NCBI GenBank assembly: GCA_963556255.1
Contig: OY744609.1
Location: 3,772,410 to 3,836,409, forward strand
From: Allolobophora icterica
Taxonomy: Eukaryota; Annelida; Clitellata; Crassiclitellata; Lumbricidae
Direction of reading: 5' to 3'
Length of the DNA stretch: 64,000 bases
Part shown: positions 21,223-31,407 of the stretch, one piece after another
Position numbering within the stretch: the first letter of the stretch is position 1
Layout: every line of letters starts with the position of its first letter
Program-made: the position numbers and the translations under genes
Notes under the pieces: model-generated
Told to the model about the DNA's origin: nothing
Seen by the model: only the letters and a program-made list of their open reading frames with translations
Database searches by the model: none

Positions 21223-22889
21223 CAAAAAACGCACTTAAAAGGAGTTAATTTCACCACAAAAGCCTAATTGTAATCGAAGATATAACAACAATGCAACCAG
21301 TATATCTGTCGACCGCCCCCTTTCAATCTGACCTCCCCCCTTAACGGTGCTCACCTACAGATGTAACCCACGCGTGAGGCCGATTGGAGACGCTTCTGCC
21401 TTATTCCCCAGTCTATTCGTCATACTCGTCTCTTCTTCATTAGCCCTCTCGGAGCTGAATTAATTTTCTACAGTGAGAAATTACTTTATCACTGGTTTCG
21501 GCATTGAATACGCGCTGCGTAATGGTTTCAGGTAGACTTTAAAAAAATTTGGTACTCCTTTGGGGTGTCCACTGGAACGGACATTGGGACACAGGGGACA
21601 AATTGACAACGGGAAATGCAATATGAACAGAATGTGACTAATGTTTAATGTCTGCTGGTAGGAGCTGGTTGACGCCGAAAGATTTCCACGTGTTCTGGCT
21701 GATACCTGTAGCGACGGTCGGATGGTCTACACGTCAGTTCTCGAATAAGTCGTGGTCTTGGCCATGACAACTATTTCCATGTAAACTTTGTTAGTAAATA
21801 AAAACTAAGTACGAATAACTTAACTGCTAGTTGGCGTAGAGTCGTAACAATGCCACTTAAAGCTACCTGTATAGTTTAATCTGCATGCTCTTTGTGCAGT
21901 TGCTAAAGTATACGATTGGTCTTAAATGGCCGATGTTGTCAACAGGTTATGCTAAACTGAAGAATAAACGAAACGACGTCAACGTAAGAAGTCATGCCTA
22001 GCAAAGACGTCGTTAACGTCAACAAAACATAAAATACGCGGCTTCACTTAGACACCCTTAAAACCCTAACAGCAAGAGATATATAAATATATAATAAGTC
22101 AACGCGTTAAAATTACGTAATTTAATATAATAGCACATAATATGATATTATTAATTAACAAAGATATCACATGAAAAACTTAGTAAGAATTTCATATCAG
22201 TTTAATCAAATGTATCACATATTGGTCACAGAGCGATTCAGATTCTGGAAAGTTTATATAAATTTTTCATAGTGTTTAAACTGCACATTATGTACACAGT
22301 ATGTTTAAAGCATTAGTATTGAGGGTTTCAATAATTGTAGGTTTTGTCTGTTTAATCTAAACATGGAAAGTTCATATATGCTTGATTCTTGTTTGTTTAT
22401 TTTGTAAAACATGAGGAAAACTCAGGAAAAACACACAGGGCCTATAAAGAAAAAGAAAACATGAAAAAATTATATAATATAAAATAATCTAAATAGGAAA
22501 GAAGGGAAGAAAAACACATGTAGGCCTATACATGAGACAAATATACACAAAAGATCCTATAATGGACATGAGAAGAACCTTAGGACCAACATGAACACAG
22601 AAGAGACATTGAGGAGACAGAGGAGCTATTATATTAGCTCCAAGAAAAGCCTTTTGGAAATTTTAGAACTATTGTAGAGAAAATGTAATTGAAAGAATCT
22701 TTGCACCAATTGACTCCTTGTAGGAACTTGAGAACAAAGCAGCTGAAGAAACAAAACTAATTCTGAAAGACTTTTTCTCAGCAAAATAAGGACATTTTCA
22801 GTTGGATGACGAACAAATGAACAAAGAAACATTCTCGAAGAAAACAGAACTTTGGAAAACTATATATATAAAATACTATATATCTACTA
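21222..22889. other. Unassigned repeat-like stretch
   Basis: There is no gene. AAGACGTCGTTAACGTCAAC near 22003-22022 is a degenerate tail. From about 22800 the text is the AT-rich end of module A (GAACAAATGAACAAAGAAAC, then TATATAAAATACTATATATC). The rest (21240-22000, 22090-22790) shows nothing recognisable. Confidence 0.45.
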
Positions 22890-23099
22890 GTGTATTTGCC
22901 CGTCATAATTATGGCATGACGACAGTGTATCATTATAGGCTTATATGTATCGTTGGTTAAAATGCTCTGATCGCCGTCGTCAAGACGGCAGTACTGACGT
23001 CACAAACGGTTTCACAATAGAACAGAAGCCGTTTGTGACGTAGCGTCATTCGACGGACAAATTTGCATATAAGGAAACTATTCTTGTTTGTTTACATCC

Positions 23100-23230
23100 T
23101 AGGTCTTCCTCTGGTACCTTCTATGACCACCTGAAAACTGCTCTTTTTCGCCGTGCTGGAGTCGGGAGCGCCTCTGAGTAGTTCCCTTGAAGTGGCGCTA
23201 TATAAATTTACGAATGAATGTATAGATACA
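23100..23230 (+). pseudogene. L2-like LINE 3' tip
   Basis: YDHLKTALFRR is readable, then GTCGGGAGCGCCTCTGAGTA..GTGGCGCTATATAAATTT and an ATGAATGTAT tail. It lies between the arms of the foldback element. Confidence 0.65.
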
Positions 23231-23340
23231 TATAGTTTCCTTATATGCAAATTTGTCCGTCGCAGGACTCTACGTCACAAACGGCTTCTGTTCTATTGTG
23301 AAACCGTTTGTAACGTCAGTACTACCGTACGACGGCTGTC

Positions 23341-24066
23341 TGTCGCGTGAGGAGATCGACAACAACGACGAGATGGCATCATCATTATGATGTAAGCGTC
23401 GTTGCTGGTCGAGATAGGATGATGACGGACGAAAGCCAGCCTCCACTTGGGCAACAATGAAGGCCGCGAGGCCCAGGTGTAATCGGACACCACACAGCCA
23501 AGGTGTAATAGGACACCTCGCGGCTATGGTGTAACCAGACACCGCCCGCGCTGCAGGCGAGCGACGACCCGCGTATCGAGGAGCAATCTGACACTAATTG
23601 ACGATAGCTTGACGTGGGGAGGGGGGCTGACTGATGCACGCTGGAGTTCCTACTTAACAGAAGGGAACGGAGAACACGAGACTTGTACTGCTGACGAACG
23701 CGACGTGTGAACATCGGTCGAGCGATCAACATCGGGAGGAACGACCAGAGGCGGCGGCAGAGTATAGTCCGTCAGATTCAGAGACTGACGCGAAAGAACG
23801 ATCTGTAGTTAGGCTGTACGAAGCAACATTTGAGATAATCCGATTTAATATCTAAACGCTTTAATACTACGTGGAAGTTCCCGTAGAGTTAGTGTATATA
23901 TATTTGTTTCTTTAATTAAATTCATTTATTAATTAAACAAAGCTCGTCGTGAATCTTCTATAGAAAAGTTAGGCACGTTAAATAAAAGTGCAAGTAAAAG
24001 AACAAGCAATCGAGGGTCGACATCAACACACGGCAAACAATCGACTGGAAACCTCCGATTGCGACA
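23341..24066 (+). repeat. 5' LTR of the Gmr1-like element
   Basis: The LTR is 726 bp, starting TGTCGCGTGAGG and ending GATTGCGACA. It contains GTGTATATATATTTG as a possible TATA region and AAATAAAAGTGC as a possible polyadenylation signal. It matches the 3' LTR base for base as far as I can see, except within the last 30 bp. Confidence 0.9.
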
Positions 24067-24370
24067 TTGGCGCAGTCGACAGGATTTTTTCAACTGAAGA
24101 CGTCACGACGAAAAGCGGAACCGGAAACGGAAAAGAGGAATCTCAACAGATCGGGACCAGCGGCGAATACAACCCTTCGCAACTGGAGAAATCGAGTGCC
24201 GGACTCCGAAGACGAAGGACTCGAAGGAACCGACAGCAACAGGCAAGGACGAGGAACAAGAGCGCCAACGGACGACCGACCATCGCTAGCAACGACGGAC
24301 GGGAGTGGCAACGGAGGAGAGCGGATCAGCCAAGATACCAAAAGACGGAACACGCTCGACGTATCAGAGG

Positions 24371-24575
24371 GTAAGTCCTTACTGGTAGTCGTGGTAATCT
24401 GTGAGGTTGCGGTTGAGGTCTGGATGAGGATTGGTGTGCGAATAGCCGAGGCTTTTGCGTAGCTCCTTTTGCTCAGTTCTGTTCTTGTTGTATTTGTGGT
24501 AGAATTTTAGGACGTTGTTTTCTTTGATTTCTGACCAACGGTGACTCTCCTCTAACTTACTTATCTTTTTCTATT
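24371..24575 (+). promoter_or_regulatory. Possible leader intron between 5' LTR and gag
   Basis: Position 24371 begins GTAAGTCCTT after ATCAGAG, a near-consensus splice donor. At 24555-24575 a pyrimidine-rich run ends CTTTTTCTATTAG, a plausible acceptor, 20 bases before the gag ATG. Removing it would shorten the leader and remove upstream start codons. This is inference from signals only. Confidence 0.4.
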
Positions 24576-24595
24576 AGTGAGCGGACTGTTGGGAG

Positions 24596-27500
24596 ATGGA
24601 TAAGTTGTCGGTAGGGAGAAGAGTGAGGGTGCAGAACATGCCCCGTCACAGACTAGTCGCATATCTGATAAAGATGGGACTAGGAGAGGAGGAATTGGGT
24701 TCCATGAGTACGGGCCAACTCCAAGAGGCGAGTGCTGAAATAATTGTGTCTGGACGGGAAACCCCGCCAGAAGTAAGTGAGGAAGTAAGCACGGGTAGCA
24801 TAGAAAGCAGTATCGATTCGGCAGCGCAAACGCAGATATACGAATTAAAACGCTTAAAATACGAGAGAGAGGAAGCCGCAAGGCTGAGAGAGGAAGCGGA
24901 GAGAAGAGAGAGAAGAGAGGAAGAGAAAGAGAGGAGAAGAGAAGAGAAAGAAGAAAGACTGAGGAGAGAAGAAAAAGAGGAAGCGGAGAAGCAGCGAAGA
25001 GAAGAGAAAGAGGAAGCAGAGAAGCTCAGACTGCTTGAGGAGAAGCGGGCTGAGAAGCAGCGAAGAGAACAAAAGGAGGAAGCTGAGAGGCTGAGAAGAG
25101 AAGCGAGAGAGGAAGCAGAAGGAGTAAGGCTTCGTGAGGAGAAGCAGAGAAGGGAAGAGAGAGAGGAAGCCGAGAGGCTGAGAAGAGAAGCAAGAGAGGA
25201 AGCAGAAGGAGTAAGGCTTCGTGAGGAGAAGCAGAGAAGGGAAGAGAGAGAGGGAGCTGAGAAGCTCAGGCTTCAGGAGGAGAAGCGGAGAAGGGAAGAG
25301 AGAGAGGAAGCTGAGAAGCTCAGGCTTCAGCAGGAGAAGCAGAGGAGAGAAGAGAAGGAGGAGGCAGAGAAGAGAGAGAAGGAGGTCCGAGAGGAAAGGG
25401 ACGCAGAGAGGAGACTCAGAGACGAAAGGGACTACAACTTGAGGCATTCGGTCGTAGGACGAATGAAAACGTATAGTGAAAGCTTGCGAGGACTCTTACC
25501 GAGATTCCCCAGCGACCATGCGCAAATCCCTGGTTTCTTTGTGCATTGCGAAAGGTTATTCGACTCTTGCGCTGTCCCGGACGACCTTCGAAGCAGATTA
25601 CTCTTGACCTGTCTAGATAATCAGGCCAGAGCATTGACGGCCAGACTCACACAAGAGGAGCTTGATAACTACGGGAAGCTAAAAACCTTCTTGTTGAAAG
25701 AGTTCAAAGTGAGCGCAGTCTCTTTACGAGAGCGATTCACGAACGCAAAAAAGGCGGTAGATGAATCATACACAACATTAGCTTCGAGATTGCATAACTT
25801 ACTTTCTTACTATTTGCAAGATCGCAAGGCAATGACGTTTGATGAGGTTACGAGCCTTCTGATTGCGGATAAAATGAAAGAAATGTTGCCCAGAGGATGT
25901 TTGAATTTCATCCTCAGTCAAGAGCAGCAGAAGTGGTTAGGGCACAAAGAGTTAGCCGAAGCGGCTGACACTTATACTGCTACACACCCTTGGGAAAATG
26001 ACTATGCGAAGCATAGTCTAGGCACGGGTAAGACGGAGGCACGCTACGCGAAAGCGCCAGCACCTCCTCAGACGACAGCTAAACAGACGGACACGTGGAC
26101 TGACCGACCGGGAGGGACACAGACAAATAACAGGACAGACGGACGTCCAACCCCCGACGAGATTAGAAAGCGTGGCCTTTGTTTCCTATGCTTTTCTCCA
26201 GACCACAGAGCTAAACTGTGTTCGAAGAACAAACAAACTAAAAGCAAACAGGTGAGCGCGTGTGCGGTCCAGCCAACCGTGACCAGAGCTCAAGGCAGAC
26301 AGGCAGACAGACAAAGCGAGACGCGACAAGACGGACCGCCATTGATACAAGAGATAGACCAGCATGCATTACCGACAAGCCCGGATTGCATTGACGTGGA
26401 GGAGACTTATGTAAGAGAGTACATGAAAGTGTATATTACGGGGCTCCCTGTGACATCGTCTCTAATAGATAGCGGGGCCGAATACAATTGTGCGCGAGCA
26501 GAACTAATCAGGCCGCTCAACCTACCTGTGGTCAAGCAGATAGAGGTGAAGGGGCTGAACGGTCAATCAATGATTGTGGACGTGGTGCGGCTGAGACTAA
26601 AGGGGTCTCAGGCCGGCGAGGACAGGGAGGGGGAGGTAAATTACGCCCCTGATGTTCGGATATGGGCGGCACTCATTAAAGACCTTAATGAACCGTTAAT
26701 TATCACGCCCACTACAGCCGACTTGCTGCGCGAGACAGCGTTGTATTCGAGTCACGCGGCCAGCGCTCCTGAAATAGACCAAATTTCAGAAGCGCAGGCG
26801 GTCGCAAGGACTGAGACGAGTGAGGAAGAGGAGAGAGGGGAGGAGGTAGAGGGACTTAGGACGCTGATAGGCGAGGATTACTTCACGGTCGCTCAAGCAG
26901 ACAGTGGGAGTGCAGGAGAAATCAGCCCCGAAGAAACGGATAATGAAGAGCTATTCTTCAATCCTGAGATACCACCCCCACCCAAGGAAGACACAATAGT
27001 AGGCAGAAGCAAGATGGCGGCCGAACAAGCACAATGTTCGACACTAGCACCATTCTTGGCCCACGGGAAAATTGGGGCGAAGAGCTTCTTCACTGAAGAC
27101 AATTTGCCCTTTCATAAAGACAAAATAGCTGGGCATTCTGTAAAACAACTGTGCTTGCCTAAAGAGAGAATAGACAAAGTCATCATCCAATCACCGGAAG
27201 CGCGAGGAGCAAAGAAGGAGGGCCAATGGCAAGGCCCGGCCATCATCGCTCAGGTGAAATCGCCCTACACATACATCGTGGAAATAGAGGGCAAAAGCCG
27301 CTTATTACATGCAAATCGTATTCGCAAATATAACGAAAGAATACAGCAAGCATTGATTAACAATTGCTCCATTCTGTTCGAGAAGGACGAAGACTTCGGT
27401 CACGTGGAAGCAGTGGGTAGTTTCGTCACGAGTCAGACACGGCCCAGTGAACAAGTAGACCCTATTGCCGTTGCACACTTAACGGTACCCGAGCGGAAAC

Positions 27501-28864
27501 AGCTGTTTAGTCTGTTAGACAGATTTCCAGATGTGTTCTCGGACAAACCAGGTTTCTGTCCCGTCCTAGAACACATAATCAATGTTAGCGCGGAGTTCAG
27601 GCCGAAGAGTTTGCGAGCCTATAAGGTGCCGGAACTGCTCAAACCGGAGATGGAGAAGCAGATCCGCGAACTTTTGGCCCTAGGAATCATCACTCCCTCA
27701 CATAGTGAAATGGCTAGTCCCGTTGTGTGCGTTGTGAAAAAGGGAGGTCAAGGCGGTTTAAGACTGGCCATTGACTACCGGTATGTGAACAAGTTCTCGG
27801 CGGATGACGCATACCCCACCCCCGACATCCAGGAAGTGTTACAGAAGGTAGGAAGTGCAAACTTCATATCCTGCTTTGACGCACGTCAAGGATACTACCA
27901 GATTGGACTCCACAAGGACTCTCGTTGGTTATCAGCCTTCGTATGTGACGCTGGCCTATTTGAGTTCGTACGACTGCCCTTTGGTTTAAAGTCAGCCTCA
28001 AATTCTTTTATCCGATGCATGTCAAAGGTCCTTCATCCCATTCGCGACTTCACTGAGACGTTTGTGGATGACATGGCAGTACACTCGATGACGTGGCCGG
28101 ATCACATGAAACACCTAGAGAAATACTTAATGACTATTCAACAGTCGGGTCTGACCCTTAACATTAAGAAGAGTTCGTTTGCTAGGCGACAAACAACGTT
28201 TGTAGGTCACCTGATCGGATCAGGGAGCATTGAACCGGATCCTATGAAAATCGCAGGGCTAGGGAAAATCCCTCAACCCGAGTCCAAAAAGGACATACGG
28301 AGATTAATTGGCTTCTTCAGTTATTTTAGGAACTTCATCCCTAACCTGGCTGAGACAGCCAGAATTCTCACTGACTTGACCCAGAAATCGGTGCCTGCTA
28401 AGATACCCTGGCGAATTGAGCATCAAAATGCGCTAGATAAACTTACGCACGATTTGAATAACGCTGTTTGTTTGCAGACAATTGACTACGGCAGAGAGTT
28501 TGGTTTATCGACTGACGCTTCAGACAAAGCAGTCGGTTGCTGCTTATTCCAAATTCAAGACGATGGAACAGAGCGGCCAATATGTTTCGCCAGTTCTAAA
28601 TTAGATGCTACGCAAGCGCGTTGGTCCACTGCGGAACGCGAAGCGTATGCTGTAATCTTTGCGTTGAAGAAGTTTAGGAATTGGATTTTTATGTCAAGGA
28701 CCACCCTCTATTCTGATCACAATCCCTTGACTTTCCTAACTGCTTCTACGCCCACAAGTGCTAAACTTGCGAGGTGGGCTCTGGCACTCCAGGACTTTGA
28801 TATCGCTTTTAAATATCGTCCTGGGGCGCTGAATATTCCCGCTGATCTTTTGTCCAGACTATGA
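24596..28864 (+). CDS. Gag-Pol polyprotein (1,422 aa), integrase core missing
   Basis: Residues about 80-290 form a highly charged Arg/Glu coiled coil with a 29-residue repeat (87-bp DNA period near 25085 and 25172). A Gag capsid-like part follows (RFPSDHAQIPGFFVHCE, LKTFLLKEFKVS), then zinc knuckle C529-C532-H537-C542. The aspartic protease motif is LIDSGAEYN with D625. An integrase N-terminal-like piece (LPFHKDKIAGHSVKQLCLPK, near 840) leads within about 40 residues to an integrase C-terminal-like piece (GPAIIAQVKSPYTYIVEIEG, from 880). The DDE catalytic core is absent without breaking the frame. RT follows with LRLAIDYR, LPFGLKSA and FVDD (D1158-D1159). RNase H has STDAS (D1307), AEREAYA and YSDHNPL. 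The ORF ends with RNase H, as expected if integrase lies upstream. It probably needs integrase in trans. Confidence 0.9.
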   Translation: MDKLSVGRRVRVQNMPRHRLVAYLIKMGLGEEELGSMSTGQLQEASAEIIVSGRETPPEVSEEVSTGSIESSIDSAAQTQIYELKRLKYEREEAARLREEAERRERREEEKERRREEKEERLRREEKEEAEKQRREEKEEAEKLRLLEEKRAEKQRREQKEEAERLRREAREEAEGVRLREEKQRREEREEAERLRREAREEAEGVRLREEKQRREEREGAEKLRLQEEKRRREEREEAEKLRLQQEKQRREEKEEAEKREKEVREERDAERRLRDERDYNLRHSVVGRMKTYSESLRGLLPRFPSDHAQIPGFFVHCERLFDSCAVPDDLRSRLLLTCLDNQARALTARLTQEELDNYGKLKTFLLKEFKVSAVSLRERFTNAKKAVDESYTTLASRLHNLLSYYLQDRKAMTFDEVTSLLIADKMKEMLPRGCLNFILSQEQQKWLGHKELAEAADTYTATHPWENDYAKHSLGTGKTEARYAKAPAPPQTTAKQTDTWTDRPGGTQTNNRTDGRPTPDEIRKRGLCFLCFSPDHRAKLCSKNKQTKSKQVSACAVQPTVTRAQGRQADRQSETRQDGPPLIQEIDQHALPTSPDCIDVEETYVREYMKVYITGLPVTSSLIDSGAEYNCARAELIRPLNLPVVKQIEVKGLNGQSMIVDVVRLRLKGSQAGEDREGEVNYAPDVRIWAALIKDLNEPLIITPTTADLLRETALYSSHAASAPEIDQISEAQAVARTETSEEEERGEEVEGLRTLIGEDYFTVAQADSGSAGEISPEETDNEELFFNPEIPPPPKEDTIVGRSKMAAEQAQCSTLAPFLAHGKIGAKSFFTEDNLPFHKDKIAGHSVKQLCLPKERIDKVIIQSPEARGAKKEGQWQGPAIIAQVKSPYTYIVEIEGKSRLLHANRIRKYNERIQQALINNCSILFEKDEDFGHVEAVGSFVTSQTRPSEQVDPIAVAHLTVPERKQLFSLLDRFPDVFSDKPGFCPVLEHIINVSAEFRPKSLRAYKVPELLKPEMEKQIRELLALGIITPSHSEMASPVVCVVKKGGQGGLRLAIDYRYVNKFSADDAYPTPDIQEVLQKVGSANFISCFDARQGYYQIGLHKDSRWLSAFVCDAGLFEFVRLPFGLKSASNSFIRCMSKVLHPIRDFTETFVDDMAVHSMTWPDHMKHLEKYLMTIQQSGLTLNIKKSSFARRQTTFVGHLIGSGSIEPDPMKIAGLGKIPQPESKKDIRRLIGFFSYFRNFIPNLAETARILTDLTQKSVPAKIPWRIEHQNALDKLTHDLNNAVCLQTIDYGREFGLSTDASDKAVGCCLFQIQDDGTERPICFASSKLDATQARWSTAEREAYAVIFALKKFRNWIFMSRTTLYSDHNPLTFLTASTPTSAKLARWALALQDFDIAFKYRPGALNIPADLLSRL

Positions 28865-29055
28865 TTGAGGAAGAAGGCGGACTACCATGTAAGGCACCGC
28901 GACAACTGTAAATATATTTCTAACTGTGCTGATATTTTGTATTTTTCATGGGAACGACGAGGACATGGTCTGGAGGAAATCGAGGGAGGGAACGACATCA
29001 TTCTCAGCCGGGAGGCGAACCAATGACTGGCTTTGTCCTCCCCCGGGAAGGGAGG

Positions 29056-29782
29056 TGTCGCGTGAGGAGATCGACAACAACGACGAGATGGCATCATCAT
29101 TATGATGTAAGCGTCGTTGCTGGTCGAGATAGGATGATGACGGACGAAAGCCAGCCTCCACTTGGGCAACAATGAAGGCCGCGAGGCCCAGGTGTAATCG
29201 GACACCACACAGCCAAGGTGTAATAGGACACCTCGCGGCTATGGTGTAACCAGACACCGCCCGCGCTGCAGGCGAGCGACGACCCGCGTATCGAGGAGCA
29301 ATCTGACACTAATTGACGATAGCTTGACGTGGGGAGGGGGGCTGACTGATGCACGCTGGAGTTCCTACTTAACAGAAGGGAACGGAGAACACGAGACTTG
29401 TACTGCTGACGAACGCGACGTGTGAACATCGGTCGAGCGATCAACATCGGGAGGAACGACCAGAGGCGGCGGCAGAGTATAGTCCGTCAGATTCAGAGAC
29501 TGACGCGAAAGAACGATCTGTAGTTAGGCTGTACGAAGCAACATTTGAGATAATCCGATTTAATATCTAAACGCTTTAATACTACGTGGAAGTTCCCGTA
29601 GAGTTAGTGTATATATATTTGTTTCTTTAATTAAATTCATTTATTAATTAAACAAAGCTCGTCGTGAATCTTCTATAGAAAAGTTAGGCACGTTAAATAA
29701 AAGTGCAAGTAAAAGAACAAGCAATCGAGGGTCGACATCAACACACGGCAAACAATCGACAGGGAAACCTTTGATTGCGACA
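29056..29782 (+). repeat. 3' LTR of the Gmr1-like element
   Basis: The LTR is 727 bp. It differs from the 5' LTR only near its end (ATCGACAGGGAAACCTTTGA against ATCGACTGGAAACCTCCGA). It is preceded by the polypurine tract and followed by the CTGTC duplication. 28865-29055 between the stop and the LTR is non-coding. Confidence 0.9.
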
Positions 29783-29872
29783 CTGTCTTGACGACGGCCT
29801 TGACGACGGCGATCAACGACCAACGATATACACTGCCGTCATAATCATGACGGGGAAATACACTAGGATAAT

Positions 29873-30862
29873 TATATACTTTTACCAGCCGTAAGATGTC
29901 GTTAAACTTGACCCAATTACATTAGATTCAAACCCCAATTAGACACCTCTAAACACTTGCTCCAGGAGGTATAAGTTTCCAAACAGCAATTCTAATAGCA
30001 TATAGAATACATCGAGCCATTACATTGTAAAGACGAACTTGTAAATGAACGAAGAAGCAATCTCAACAAAAGTCAACTTTAAAGTAACCTATATAAATAT
30101 ATTATTAAATAAAATACTATTACAGTACACTATGTATATAATTACTTGTTGATAATTAGTTTAAAAGTACAAAATTTAACATCTTTAGGTGGGTGGAGAA
30201 CATTAGGTGGACGTCAACGATCCTGACATCCTCAAGATATGGTTAAAAATTTAAACTGTGTGATCGTTTGAGTCGCTTCACTTGTGAACATTGTAAAGCC
30301 TTCGTAAAATGCTATATCATCCACAAGATGTCGTTAAACAATGGAAAATATTACTAGTACCAGATTCTATCAACCACAAGATGTCGCTAGACATACAGAT
30401 AGCGTACTATCATATGAAGTACAATTATTAGCACCCTTTAAAACGCATCCATTCTGCAATAAAGTTGGCAATCGCGTTCAATCATAAAATATTTTCTGGC
30501 AAATAATGTTAAAGTGGTGTCTTATGCACTTCGTTATAATCACGAACATCGTTGGCCTTGTTACAACACCTTGAAATCGTTAAAAAGTTCAAATATTACT
30601 TCAAAGCGATCTCGTCCTGACAACTCAATTGAGCTGTAATATGCTAAACTAATTTCTGTCGACGTCAACAGCCTTTGTTGCTATAAGATGTCGTTAAACT
30701 ATAGATCCATCCTGACAACTCCAGATTCTGATGAAACTTTCGTTGACTGAAAATTCCTGCAATGAATAATAATTATTGATTTGTTTAAACACGTTTAAAC
30801 CGTACGTTTCCGACGATATAATCCTCATTATCGTGAAATTTGTTTAAAGCCAACTCTATCAC
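29873..30862. repeat. Composite unit, modules A-B-C-D (copy 1)
   Basis: CCAGCCGTAAGATGTCGTTA, the AATTACATTAGATTC block, AT-rich text, module B from 30140, GAGCTGTAATATGCTAAACT near 30630, then GACTGAAAATTCCTGCAATG near 30746. Tail motifs lie at about 29890, 30237, 30325, 30378 and 30690. There is no coding potential. This is the longest uninterrupted view of the first half of the unit. Confidence 0.65.
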
Positions 30863-31039
30863 CAGGGGCGTCTACACCATAGAAACCTTGGAGCAAATGC
30901 TCCATCCAAGAAATAGGGGGGGGGAAGATTTGTCCATGTGTTTGCCACCATTTTAGGGGGGGGGAAGGACCGGGGAGGGGGGAAGAAGCGGGGAAAATGG
31001 ACGTTGCTCCAATGACTTAGGGGGGGATAGACGCCCCTG
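30863..31039. mobile_element. 177-bp hAT-type MITE with G-runs
   Basis: The termini are CAGGGGCGTCTA and TAGACGCCCCTG (12-bp perfect inverted repeat), flanked by TCTATCAC at 30855-30862 and 31040-31047. An 8-bp TSD with CAGGG ends is the hAT signature. The interior has several runs of 6 to 10 G. It is inserted between modules D and E. Confidence 0.92.
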
Positions 31040-31047
31040 TCTATCAC

Positions 31048-31397
31048 TACCCGGAGTGCCAAGTAGTGCCAGTCCCAAATCTGAAAAAAGGGGCAGGACG
31101 ACGTCAACGGACCTGGTAGCATAAGATGTCGTTAAACATTGGAAACTCTACTGTTGTTAGTCACAACTCTACCACACCCGTTTTCGGATGGTGCCAGTCC
31201 CAAAGCTGGATAATGCTGGAAGGCGAATTTAAGCATCATTGTTTTGACTTTGCTAAACTGAGACTACCACTAGGTAACTGCTGATCCCATAAGAAATAGC
31301 AATTATATTAACTACAGTAACTAAACTATAGTAACCGTTGGAAGAGATAAGAAGAGGAGGAGCAGTCCCTTAAGCTAGCCATGAGGCAGCCATGGGC
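31048..31397. repeat. Composite unit, modules E-F-G (copy 1)
   Basis: TACCCGGAGTGCCAAGTAGT, CATTGGAAACTCTACTGTTG, GGTGCCAGTCCCAAAGCTGG and a GTAACTAAACTATAGTAACC block. It is colinear with 39928-40258 and, from module F, with 42450-42735. Confidence 0.65.
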
Positions 31398-31407
31398 ATG
31401 AAGTGCT

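Larger units (their letters stand above)
23341..29782 (+). mobile_element. Complete Ty3/Gypsy-type LTR retrotransposon, Gmr1-like domain order
   Basis: Two LTRs (23341-24066 and 29056-29782, TG..CA ends) bracket one long ORF. The flanking CTGTC occurs at 23336-23340 and 29783-29787, a 5-bp TSD. A polypurine tract GGGAAGGGAGG lies immediately before the 3' LTR. TGGCGCAGTCGACAGG follows the 5' LTR after one base and is the likely primer-binding site. The ORF order is Gag, zinc knuckle, protease, integrase remnants, RT, RNase H. Integrase before RT is the arrangement described for Gmr1-type Ty3/Gypsy elements. The near-identical LTRs indicate recent insertion. Confidence 0.9.
22890..29872. mobile_element. 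Foldback DNA transposon with ~0.2-kb inverted arms, interrupted by an LTR element
   Basis: The left arm starts CTAGTGTATTTGCCCGTCAT at about 22890 and runs to about 23092. Its inverse is split: 23233-23340 pairs with the inner arm, and 29783-29872 pairs with the outer arm, ending AAATACACTAG. The arms contain sub-palindromes, such as CCGTCATAATTATGGCATGACG at the tip and ACAAACGG..CCGTTTGT inside. A single arm of the same family lies at 35468-35690. No transposase is present. The centre (23100-23230) is an L2 3' tip. The element sits in module A. I could not fix the duplicated target sequence. Confidence 0.7.

Noticed and set aside
23385..23732. A 115-codon minus-strand frame, present again at 29100-29447
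   Set aside because: It lies wholly within the two identical LTRs, is antisense to the element and has no recognisable motif.
24854..25447. Leu/Ser/Phe-rich minus-strand frame of 197 codons
   Set aside because: Shadow of the Arg/Glu coiled coil on the opposite strand.
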